Positions 13,660 through 26,900 of a stretch of DNA of 64,000 nt are shown piece by piece (position 1 is the stretch's first letter; each line of letters begins with the position of its first letter). This DNA is from Arbacia lixula (taxonomy: Eukaryota > Echinodermata > Echinoidea > Arbacioida > Arbaciidae): NCBI GenBank assembly GCA_963669155.1, contig OZ022577.1:13490215-13554214 (forward strand). The letters are read 5' to 3'. A model generated the notes under the pieces. It was not told where the DNA came from and did no database searches. It was given only the letters and a program-made list of their open reading frames with translations. Position numbers and translations under genes: made by a program.

Positions 13660-16600
13660 CAAAGAGAAAGCTGTAGAAACTATATCAAATTTCAATAAAG
13701 ACACAGCTTATGGGAGATTAATATTGCATCATTCAGTACCATTAGGATAATGGCAAAAAGAAACTAATACACTGCTAATATACAATGATACTCTGAAAAT
13801 ATATTTCTCTAATACTGGATGGCCTTGAAGGGGACACCAGTCTAAACCTCCCAGAAATGTGTTCCTAATCAAATTTGACAAAAAACATTAACTTTGTATT
13901 CAGATGCTTGTTGACAACAAGAATCTTCATTGACAAATATCAGATTGCAACTATAGCTTATAGAATCCAAATCATTAAGAATCTGATTTAGCACAAGAAC
14001 ACTTCACCAGTCATGTGTAAAGTCGTTTTAGTCGCTTACAAACGGCTTGGTGAAACATACGCCTGGTCCATTCAAGCTATCATCACAATATAAAATCTGA
14101 CGGAATCTTGTACATCTGAAAAAATGAATGATTGTCAATTAGATTTAAATATGTTAGCATAATTCTTGCCAACAATTTCATGAAACCAAACGGTAGCACC
14201 ACTTAAATTGTGCCTTACCATCATGTTCATTAAATTCTGGCATACACGTAAGCCTGGTTATCACATGGTCAAGTACATCCCCTCAAAAGAAAACATATTC
14301 TAAATCAAATCTAAAGCACACACTGTAAGAGCATAATCAATCAACATTTTGATGGAGCACACAAGAGGAAGGAAATCAATACATTTCTGTAAATTTCTTC
14401 CCATTGCACAGCTCGCCCTCCCATTCATTAACTCCTCACAATAGGGACAGGAAATTTAGCCCCTGTTGTCTGTCTGTTCTCTGCAGGTCGCTGAATTCGC
14501 CGAGGCAAGTTCAGGAAATTGAAGGCGGCCGGCTGCCTTGCCATTGAGGAATGTTCAAGACGCGTGCAGGAGAATAGCGACGACTGGGTTAAGCGTATTG
14601 GACAGGAAGCCTAGAGCACCTGGTTTGCACCGTGATGAGCATTACCCAGGAACAACTCAAGGAGAAGTGATCACACAACCAGTGTTTTCTCAGAGCAAAT
14701 TTCCTGAATAATTGTAGCACCAGCCTATGAAAATGATTATTTTTTTGGTTGAATACAATACACTCCACAAAGTTTGAGGATGGCGTAATGTATTACAATT
14801 TTACATGACATGTTCATGTTCTATCAGACAAATAGGCTCAAGAAAGGATTTGACATACTGCATTAAACTGCTATTTTACTACTTCTTCATATCCAATCAG
14901 ATTCAAGAAGAGAAACATCTGTCATCTCTCCCAAACTAATACCCTTCTCTTTCTCCACTAGAAAACTGATGAACATGTGTCTAGTAACAGAAAGTCCACG
15001 ACACACTTAATAAATATTCAACTGTGAGAGGGTTCCAATTGAAATAACTGCACAGAAAGCCAATTATTCTTTCTCCAGTAATGAGTTTTTCAAATGGGAT
15101 CAGAAGAGATGTCTCTCCATAATCTAATCATTATGAGCTCTCCTTCTTGTTACACTTTTTGCACCCAAGATGTAGTAATTTACTTTCTGCATTTAATTGC
15201 CATCTTGGCCAACATATTGGATTTACGATGTGTGCACTATTCAAGTTCAAAGTCATGGAATGCGTTGCGTTATCTATGTGTGTACAAGCGTCATATTTAT
15301 ATTTAGCATTTTCAAAGTCAAATACTAGTATAAAAAAACAGGCTATTCAGAATGGCCTGTAATTTTTATACAGATTTAATGGTTCGTGGAAAGGCTGACG
15401 ACATTTTGATTTTTTTTCATAAAGCTCTCAAACAACAAGTTGTACATCATCACATAGACTGATCTTTTTCATATCAGAATGGCTATGTTCTTTGTGTGCA
15501 TTCACTTAATAGGATATCACTATGAAAATAATACAGAGCGTGTATCCACATTTGTGACCTTTACCATAATTAACATATCAATCAATTAACACCTTCATTC
15601 ATTAATGACCAGGATTATGCAGTATAAGCATATCATGTGGCTGAATTTGATTGATGGATAGCCTCTCTAGTAAGAAGCCAGCATTTAGTTTACAGAAGGA
15701 ATGGAATTGTCGCCACTGCCCAGCTTGAGTGATGTTCCTTCATTTAGCCACTGCGCTCTAATTGCTTACATACATAAATAATGCTGGCAATTTGCTGCTG
15801 CTGGTTCGACCGATCCTCCAGGGGTTTATTATTATGACAGCACTTGCAGGATATTACGAGCTGGGATCCCGTGCTGGAGAGACTCTATCTATCACTAGCA
15901 AGATATCATTCTTCCAGAAGATATACCGCGTATGTATTATGCCAGCATCGTTTCAGCTCACATATAAAATATTGAAAACTCCATACCATCTTTGTCCTTT
16001 CACATAAATGAACGCACATGCCATATTAGCCAGCTATTTGTATGCAAGATTTCATTTCATACATTTGTGGCTGGGCTCTTCAGTTAGAAAACATTTCAGG
16101 AGATTAAGGTCTTATACCTGCTGGGGTTCATAATTTGCCTTATTCATTACCATGTTGAAAAAAAAACCCACTCAAATGTGGCTGACACAGATACTTGTAA
16201 ATACATGTGAGCTGACACAATATGTGTAAACAGAAATTAAAATATGAAAATGAAGATTCACATAAAAAGTGCTGACATCAGCTTTGAAGAAAGGAATGAA
16301 CTTGTCAAGAAGAGAGTCTGAGAGACAGAGAGAGTAATGAGCATGGTAATCTGAGCTGTCAATACCACTAATATGCATGTAAATCAGCAAGAAGCGAGGG
16401 TACTTCAGAAAACCACACTCATCACTAACTTGCTCATACCCCTTTCACATCCAGTTTGGATGTAATACTGCAGCTTGAAAGTGGATCCATTTAGTCTGTC
16501 TGATATCATTTTGCAAGACAAGAGATGTGCTTCATACTACATGTACATGGAGCACATCAAGAAAAGCTCGTAGACTCGTTGCCCTTTGAAATGACAGAAA

Positions 16601-17893
16601 AACAGCTTTTGGCCACTGAATGAACTGCACATGGGCATGTACTATTGACTTATGATACAGTGGAGATAAGGCACATACTTGGGATCATAAAGTGAGATCG
16701 CTGACCTTTTCGCAATGAGAAATCGCATACTTCTATCACACATTAGCACATGCACATCCATTTCTTGGATTGTTACAGATAGGTGATATGGTCTGCATCT
16801 GAAGCGAAATGGAGAGACAAGTCTACTCTAAAATAAAAAAAAAAAACACCCATTAAGCCTTTTTACATAGGAGTATATCCACATCAAAAGTGGATAATAT
16901 TTGCTCTATCTTTATGTTGAGCTTTGGTGGAAAACGGGTATCAAAAAAGGTGTTTTGATGAAAGTGCAGACTGCTCGTGGTGGGGCTCGCCACCACCATT
17001 TATCTTGGGATTTTCTTCACTGACCGCAGCGTTTCAAGTACACTTCTAGCTCCCCTCATCACAATACTTTGGGAACATCCCATGGCCTGCATGCTCTTAG
17101 TCTCAAAACGCTCTGCCCATCCAAATATAGAACGGCCACTCATTTTGTGATTACTGCCCCTTGCAACCCAGCCGTGTTTTTGCATCTTCACGATTACTAC
17201 GGCACACATATTAGCTTCAGCTGGAGTCGCAGAGGTAAGTGGGATCATTTCAAGTGCAAACTCTCCGACTAGTGTTGTTCTTGCTTGAGCAGTGTAAAGT
17301 AAACACATTGGATGTCTGCTCTCGCAAGTCTATGTGCCAAACACAGGGGTAGCCTCTTTTTGGTATCTAAGAGGTTAATTCTTTTAACCCATTCTATAAT
17401 TTACACACGCAACTCATTGTTTTTGAAATTGCACATCGTTACATGTCAGTGAATTTATGAATGTTACCGTCTTGCATGTTACATCATTCTCACTCTAATA
17501 GCAATGATCAATAACAATAATTAAACCATTTTTATATAGCGCATAACACATATACATAAGAAAGTCTCTATCCACTTCAAATGTCAGTACACACGTATAC
17601 AACTTCTGGAGTATATTTATCCGTAGCTTAAATGTAGGAGTAAAAGAGAGACACAAAAATTCACATCCTAAATGATGTTAAGTATACAAAAGAAAAAAAA
17701 TCTGCGTTTTCAAAAAGTATTAAAAAACTGTCCACATTATGAGGAAGTTAAGATTGTACAATTAATCAAGCTGTACAAGAAGAATTAATTCAGGGTTTCA
17801 GCCTGCTCAACACATCTGCTAAAGTAATTCAGAGCAGTATGGAAATGTTTGGGATTTTTTTAGCTTGATGTGTGAAAGGGGCAGCACGGAAAG

Positions 17894-17948
<55 letters not shown>

Positions 17949-20900
17949 GAGAGAGAGATAGTGAGAGGGGGGGGCATGAGCAGTCCTGCGCTAGTAAGTG
18001 ACTCACAGGAATTCCGACATTAGTGCACCCCTGTGGGTGCCTCAACCTACCCTACACTACACTCCCACAGGCAACTTGGTATCACGTCACCATGACTACG
18101 GTTGCCAGGACACACACTGAGGCAAGCTAGAGAGCCTAATTCAAGCAAGAGGAATGGCATGCTCACTCACAAATTTCCAATTTTAGCTGCACTTAGAGGA
18201 AGAAAACGTTCAACAAATAAATACTCCCTGAAATTCATGCAGCTACTTCCCTTGCAAATATTGTGTTTTAATGATGAAAAGTGACAAGCACCTCTTATCA
18301 CACAGAGCTGTTGAACATCGGAAAAATAAGTCTTCTGAGTGCCTGTAGCCCACCTATCTGCACTGATAAAATGTGAACAGACATATAAACTGGCCAATAA
18401 ATACTACCGCTGCTAAATCAGAGCAATAACGAACCACAGATATGGCGTCATACATACATGCATGTTACATTAATGGATATCCTAGGTACTTTCCCGATCT
18501 CTATCCCTGTTCATATCCAGAGCTCTGCATTGTGACCATCATTTGCCTGCTTCTCTCACCAGTAATGAGTAATTGAGTTTCCACTTCTATTCGCGGAGCA
18601 TCAACATACACTCGCAGAGATTTACAGCCGATCAATCTATTATTATTACCATCAACTCATCTTCCTTGACAATAATGGCACATCATCAGCGCATCCATCT
18701 TTCGTTACCTGGTTTCCACCAAGACCGATACGCACGCACATTTATCGCCTTGGCGAACAAGCTCATCGAGGCTGCAGCTGATCAAACAGAAAAAGAAAAC
18801 ATTTCTTGTTCTCACTCTCCATACCAACACGGAAATTCGCCCACTCAGAAAAAATGAAGCTTCCCCCTTCACTCAAACTCATTGCCTAGAGTACACGTTT
18901 TCCTGCATGAATCTTTCACGAGCCCGATCCGATTTCAGATGCTCCCCGTTATTTCAGCCTTTTGGCTCATTCTGCTCCTTAAGTCCGATCCTTACCCTTA
19001 ATTCTGCAACGCACAAGATATTGACTCAAAGGGGGGCCTGATGTGGGGTCATTTATGATGCGGAGATTTTCCCTAAGTGGTAGCCTGCTTGACTCATAGC
19101 GGTGTCTTCTTCTAGGTTTACATACAGACGCCTCCGTGCATACAATTGCATCAAATATCCCCACCAACAGAGCATGCTACGAGTTCATTTTCCCAACCTC
19201 TTCTCATTGTCATTTTTTTTGTCTGTCATGTATGAACTGTCTAAAGAAATATGGAAAATTTGCTTCCCACGACAATAAATATGCAGATCTTCATTTAACC
19301 ATGGAAAGAAAGCTAACTTTATGATTAGATACACTGTACTGCACTGTGAATGATCTTGGTACAATATGGTGCACACCATGAAAAAAAGATCTCCCTAAAA
19401 ATCTGAAATGTATGTGCTTCGTACTTAATATTCAATGCAAGGTTTCATCTACACCTGCTGTACATGTCGGAAGGCCCTTACCCAAGACCTTTCATGTTTC
19501 TCTTCAACTCTTCAATCATATCATGGACCTATCATGGATGGACTGCGCTCGGATAGACTTCCTTTGATCTATGATGACCACCGCCTCATAAAAATTCAAG
19601 ACATTCAGGTGTTTTAAACAATACGCTGTATTTCTAATGAGGCAGTGCCTTCCTCTGAATAACAAAAGAAAATCTGTTTTGAGAAATATGTCAACCGTTC
19701 AGCCTTCGCTGGGAGTTCATAGCTGATCTTATTACACACACTGGGAATTAGTTTGGAGGTGAGCGAAGGGAAATTTTGATAAAATTGTAGAAAGAATTTG
19801 GTCCGTAACGTTTTCGGACATCTCCGGACACGAAATCGACGTTGTTTCCATGGAAGGTGAAACACTCAATAAACGATTTACAAGATATTTGTAAGGAAAT
19901 ATGATTGCCCAATGTGCGATATTGAGGCATTTTTCTGACATGTTTTCTACAGTATTCTTGATTTATCACAAAAACGACGCAACAATATAATCTGAAATTC
20001 ACAGATTCGTATCATTATAAGATGTACTACTACTGCACATGTACTTCAGTACATGAAGTGGTTCTGAAATCTTCTGCGCATGCAGATTGTATATTCCTCT
20101 AAATGCATCCAAAATTTGTCTTGCATATTTGGCGGCGGTCATCACTGGATCAAAGAACCAAACGCGTAAAATATTCTATTGTGGTATCAATGATCGCGAC
20201 TGGTGTATGAATAAATTACTCTTCGTTCCGACTCCAGTTCTAACACCTTCCTGATCATATCAATATAAATAATTAACTAAAATGGTGTATGTTGGCATGG
20301 AAATATTCATTATAGTCAAACTATAATGTCAGGTGTTTGCCATCGATACTGGGTGTTCAGATTGGTCTTTCATGCATTCCAGAGGGGAGTGTACAACTGT
20401 CTTGCATTCACCCCCAATCTTGTCTTTCAGTGGGAGACACTTGGGGCAAATTACAGCTATTTGAAGTGAAACGTTATCCAGATTTTGAGCTCAAAGGGGA
20501 TGATGCTGCTGAAAAATGGATGCCACACAAAAGTGCTTCTGATGATAAATAGGTGCTATAACACTTCAACCAAACTCTTTCATGTTCTTTTACACCCTAT
20601 ATTCTCTTTGGTTTTCAAGCTATCAAAGATGCTGTATACCACACAATTCCTTATTTTTCTGTGAACATTAAATCTTTCTTATATTTTCTTTAATATTGAC
20701 AAATTTATGTATTCTTTTGTTGTGATTTCTAAATGAATACAGACAACAACAGTAACACAAATTTGTTTGAAAGTCAATTTCCTTGAGAAAAATTCATGTG
20801 ATTGTCAGTGAAATTTACATGTATGTCTTGCTTTGCAATCTACTACTATGTTCACAGTAAGAAATATGATAACCTATACAGGCTGACCATTCAAAACAAA

Positions 20901-23900
20901 CAAAAATCACTTCCTCCACCAACTGCCTCTGTTGTGTATTACCATGGCAACACAAGGGATGGAGTCAAAGGTGGGGACCTCCCAAGATAGATAGAGTAGC
21001 CCTCCAAGGACCCACTTATATCCCTACTCTGGCTACCTTCTGAGCATATAATCCATGAAAGCCAACTATTTTCTGCAATTGTCCCACTACAGAAGAATAT
21101 AGGCCGCAAAGACAGGCAAGTCCATCAACCTTGGAATCAAACAGTTGCTGGTGTTAATTATGTTTGCTTCAATTATATGTAGAGGACATAGTACTAGCAG
21201 TGGTACAGGTCATTAGATATATGGGTCATGTTAGTTGCAAGAATACTTCTCAACTTGCGTTTGATAAACACACATTTTCATACCAAAATTTGCAAACAGC
21301 TAGACTTGCAGAGCTGCATGTATCAAAAAGGTCAACTAATTTGTACAATATCAACTTTTCAAGATGTAAAAAGTAATTACTGTTATTGAAAATAAGCTAG
21401 GTTTTTATGAAAGATTAATACATTTGCTTGGGTAGGTTCAATTAGAATTTTGTCCTCTACAACACAAGCAAGTTCAATAGAAAATTAAACCTGTATTGAA
21501 TTTACATCTAAGTGTGGTATCTAATCTATAATGTTGTTTACAGTTATCATACCATAGTAAATTAAGAATGATTATTGCACAGGAAGGACCTCCCTGAAAT
21601 TTACTCACTATAATTATTTTGACAATAGAAATGGACAACGTTGTTTACAGTTATCATACCATAATAATTTAAGAATGTATATTTCACAGGAAGGACCTTC
21701 CTGAAATTTACTCGCTATAATTTTCTGGACAATAGACTATGCATGCAGCACACAAAGCAAAGTATGCAATACATCCTGTGTCCCTCCTCTGTCATACACA
21801 GTGCTACTACTCAAAAGGCTATACATGTAGCTTTGAGCCATCTTGTTTGCTGGGGATGGGGAAATCATATTTCTGATATATAGCCCTGGGCCTGTGATGA
21901 ATTTTGATGATGAGCAGCTAAAAACAATCAGCGGCAAACACACAAATGCAGAGTAGGTCACCTCCAGCACTTGCTTCTGAAAAAAATGGAAGTGCACATG
22001 CTCAGAATTTGATTTGATCAGCTGAAATGCTCGGACTCTATATACAAATATATCTCTTTCTTAATTCTAGACAACATATGTTTTAAGTCTGTCTAATTTT
22101 TCCTTTCCCGTTTTTCACATTTCAACTACATGCATCAGTCGAATAATGAAATTCACTGCAGATACATGTATGTTTTTGCCTGTAGGAACAAGGCAATGGA
22201 ATCAATTGGATCCTATGCCATCTCCTCACTCGCTAATACATTTGCCATTTTGGAGGCGACATACACGAGCCTCAGCAACTGCATTATTTATTGACATTTT
22301 TGAAAGCATAAATAACTGCACTTTTCCATTTCAGACTTGGAGAGACGAAGAGGGCCTTGAAGTCATACATGTATACTGTCTCCACAATTCAAATTGCCTT
22401 TTTATGAGTCGATTTCTGTACCTCATTTCAACCTCCTCTTCTCAATTTGGAAGTAATCCTATCAGAGGGTCTTGTTTTGTTCCACACGATTCTCTTGGCA
22501 CCGACAAATAACACTTTTTTTCTCATGTAACAAAATTAGTATACACTATTTCCTTTTATATAAGGTGGTATTAAACACAATTTCATATTCCACTCTTCAA
22601 GTCTGTTTCATCACAGACAACACAACAATACCAACCAGGACTATGAATTATGCACAATTGCAATTATCTTTAGCAGGATGAGCAGACATCACTGGCCTTG
22701 AATTAGAAATCAGGTTATGAAAGCAACCATTATCTCCATAATGGAAGCCATTTCACCCATTAGCCAATACCGAAGAGAATTGTTTTGGGATATTTGGTTG
22801 TCAGATCATATTTCTTTAATGCAAGATGTTTGGGTTCTTAAAGGTAAAGGCACACCAATCTCGTAACACCTAAGTGAGCATGTTGATAATGGCACGATAA
22901 CATGGAGTGACAGCTAATTTAGTAGAGTGAACTGACATTGGCCAACCTGTGTGTGCGTGTGAGTTTGTGAAAATGCTACATACTTTACCCTCTGTAAGAT
23001 CTCCTACATGCAGCATATGCTGCATTTGTTGATTACCACATTAATATTTAAATCTTTACACGGTCATCAATGTTTAACTTTAATCTGGCTTCGAATAGGT
23101 CTAAGCTAAAATTACTTTGTCTCTTCATCAAAGTCATGGTCAGCAGGATCACGATTATTTCCACTACATGGTTGCCTCTTTTGCATATTAAGGCCATTGC
23201 AGATGACAAGATCTTGCCATGATTCTACAGTTGCATGGGCCTGCCACTGGATATGTGACATTACCTGCTCATCTGCTGCAGCCTTTAATGTTGCGTCCAG
23301 TCTACATGTGCAAATTCTTTCTATCAATAATGAACCTTCATCTAATACAGAGCAAGCAAGGACAAGCAATTCATCAGCTGTACCATCTGAATAAAAGCAC
23401 AGGCAGATTAATCTCACATAACCTACTCAGGGACTCAAAAATCCACTTGTGTATACAACAGCAATGATTGCAGAATTATATTTTCATCCTGAAGAGACAA
23501 GAGTGAATCCCTTGAAAAAACTTTTGAAAATGCCTCTCAACTCTGGTGGATTTTTCCTATCTCAGCAAATATTTGCATCTTGTTCAGACATTAATTTCTC
23601 ATTTTGTTGAGCAAACTAAGCTAAGTCTACACTCAATAAGTCTCAACATGATGTTCCTTCCGCATTCTGACGTAATTTGTCATTGTCCGAGTGGAGTGTT
23701 TGTTGATGGAAATTACGTTCAATCAATCCATCACATTCTCTTGCTGAAGACCATAAAACCTCACGTATCTCAGGAAAATATTTGTGCTGCTCTTATTCAT
23801 TTCCTTTCCCTTCCATGCATACCTGCCAACTTTTGCTCAAGAAAATTAGGAATCTACTTCGCGTTACCTTAGGGAACTATCGCTATCCGCGCGCGCACAG

Positions 23901-26900
23901 CGTGCATGCACTGCGCTCGCAGCGTGCGAGGGGGTAGGTGGGTGTGCCCCCCTTCCAAGGTACAGATTTTTTCAATTTTTTAAGCTGAAATCTATCATAT
24001 TCTTAACACATGTCAATCAAAACAGAACCTACATGTACATGTACATATAAATACCTTGGTTTGATGCCTAAAAATGATGGCAGTCCTACTGCTGGCTACC
24101 GAGTGCTAGAGCCAGCCAAACCCACACTGGCCACAGCAGTAGCCCGCTTAATTTGCTTTCTCTAAAACCTCACTCAAATGGTGAACAGTATGGCAGGGTG
24201 TTTATGAGTGCAGAAGTTTGAGATTGGACTGGTTTTATTCCTTAACTCGCTGAGAGATTGATGCTTTGTTTAGTTGATGTACTTTTGAATATATTTAATT
24301 CCGAAATCGACTGAACAAATAATGTGTGGTGCTCACCAAGTTTGGATGAAGAAACTAATCAGGGTCTGGGACCGGGACTGGGTACCGACTGTATTCCTTT
24401 CTAATCTTTTGATATGCAAGAACCTTCTTCCATTTCCCTGGTTTGCTCATGTTGCTGTCTTTCTCAGTTATAATCCACTCGGTCCGGTTTCCGGCGTTCC
24501 AAACTCAAAATCGAACGATGGCTACGTTAGAGGCAGGTACACGATCATGCAGTCCCACTCACATTCATCGGCGTTTGTTTTGATTATCGCAAGCTAGATG
24601 TCTGCGGTGTTCCACGCATAGCACACGCCAGGTCCTCGTTAACGTTGTATACGATACGCGATGCAATGATTCCGCTGCAAAAACCATGCCGTATACTGTT
24701 CGCAGACCCCACGTAGTTCTATTTCTATCGGCGTAAATATACGTGCATACATGTGGAGCAGCGCAACGCACTTTCATCGCGGCGGAGGTCGCGATTTTTT
24801 TTTCACCACTATGTTGTGGATCTAGTTGTAGCTCAAGCCGTTTTCAGTATTTTTTTTTCAAAATTCGGAATATTCAGAGTACAATTCGGAATTCGGAATC
24901 GGGATGGAAAAATCGGAATAATTCCGCCCAAATCGGAATAGTTGGCAGGTATGTTCCATGTATTGCTTGAAGGCAGCATCAAATTCTCTTATCAAAATGT
25001 AAGCTTTGTGAGTTAAATGTGTAATATACCACAGATATAAAAAAAAAATTCTAACACTACCCTAAACTCACTATTGTTGTTGCATTCTAATGAAAAGCCA
25101 ACAGTTAACCTTGCGCAACAATGAATTACCTCATTCCACTACGCAAATCATGTGTTTGATCATTCTATAAGCCACACCTTCTTGTAATAATTCGTGTTGG
25201 CTGGATTGCGTTCAGTTCTCCAAAAAGCAGACCATCACCACCTTTGTGCAAGACACACCCAAAAAATTAACGGAAGCAATTTGAGTAATGACCAATTGAA
25301 TGAGACGAGTAACTACCAACCAAGGCTAAACCTTTAAGAATAATGTCCAACACACCACCCATTAAGTAGCGTTTAGTCAGTGTCCCGTATTACTTTGTTA
25401 TACATATAAGATGTTGCTATTTAGCATATCAGCATCCTTTGTTAACTGCTAAATTTCCAGGTTTGTAACATACATGCACATGTGCTCTCTCATAACTAAA
25501 AGAACATTATTGAGGTCTCCTAATTTACATGAATGTATGTATGAAAGAGAATTAACAGGAAATGGATATTTCATTTAAAGGTATTAAAAAATAATCAAAT
25601 TGATTATGTGTACATCAAAAGGACTTACATGGGAACTCACTTCATTGAAGCCAAAACTAATCAATCTTGTTCAAAATTCAAAAGCTTCAACAAAAGCAAC
25701 TCCAATGAGGTGTTATTAAATAAAAAACAGGTTTGAGTTTTCAAAAGAAAACTTCAAAGGAGATTTGTGGTCAGATATTCTTTCATAATTACACTCTATA
25801 CAGAAGATGAAAAAGCAATCCAGTCCAAGGCCTAACCATGGATGTGAAAAAAAAAATAGCTGGCAATAATCCACCCCCCTCCATTTCTACATCCATCCAT
25901 GGACAATGATACGAGTCTGATGGGTGAAGAACTGCCTGTACATCTGCGCTACAGTAGGTTACTAGAATGAGAAAAATATATCAAAGGCAATTTTTCTCCT
26001 TTTATCACAACGTCACATTGGACGTCGCACAACTTCCATCACGAGTCAACGTAAATGAGGTTTGTGTGTGTACAGCTTTGTTCCCCTTGTAAAATTGGCC
26101 AGATGCACAGACCAATACAATTTAACAAAGCAGAACAATTGATTCAAAACCACATTATTCTTCAGGCTGAATAAACTACTTTTTTGGCCACATTCGAAAC
26201 AAGATCTTAAGGAATGTCACGTTTTCTTGAAACAGCTGTTTTGGGATTTTGAGCACTCTGAAAAGTACATTGTAATTCTTTCAGCAAGGTGTAAGTTAAC
26301 TGAATTCCTTGTGCAGATATTTGCTGATGAAAATTCCGTCGCTAAAAATCTGTGCACCTCTGAGAGAGGTAGGGTTAAATGGTTAATTGGCTTGAGATGC
26401 ATGTAAAAGGATTGCTAAACCCATGCATGCACACTCAAATGCTCACATCTTTTCCCCCTTCTCTTCCTCGCCTTGCGTTGCATTCTCAGGGAGAAGAGAG
26501 AGGAAAGAAAGAAGCACAAACCCGCAGCAAATCAATTTGATTGATTTAGCAGACAACGAAACAGGATTGACGATTCAGCACTGGTGGGGTGAGAGGCGGA
26601 TCATACCACAAACGCTTACCCCTTTTATCAATTCATCCCATCGCTAGGGAAATCCAGCGAGAGCAGCATCCACGATTAAATTTCACAGCTAGTACACCAG
26701 GATTAGAAGGTTAAAAAAAAAAAGGCTCCCGCAAGTCCCTTTTAAAATCTGCCTGATGTAGGAGAAACTATCCAAGGAGGAAGATGAAGTGAAAGGTAAA
26801 AAAAAAAAAAGAAAAAAAGGCATTAACTTGTACCATCATGGGCTGCAGGCACTGCCAAGGATTAGGCCAGAAATTATTAAAACGCATGTGTTTGTTTCCC

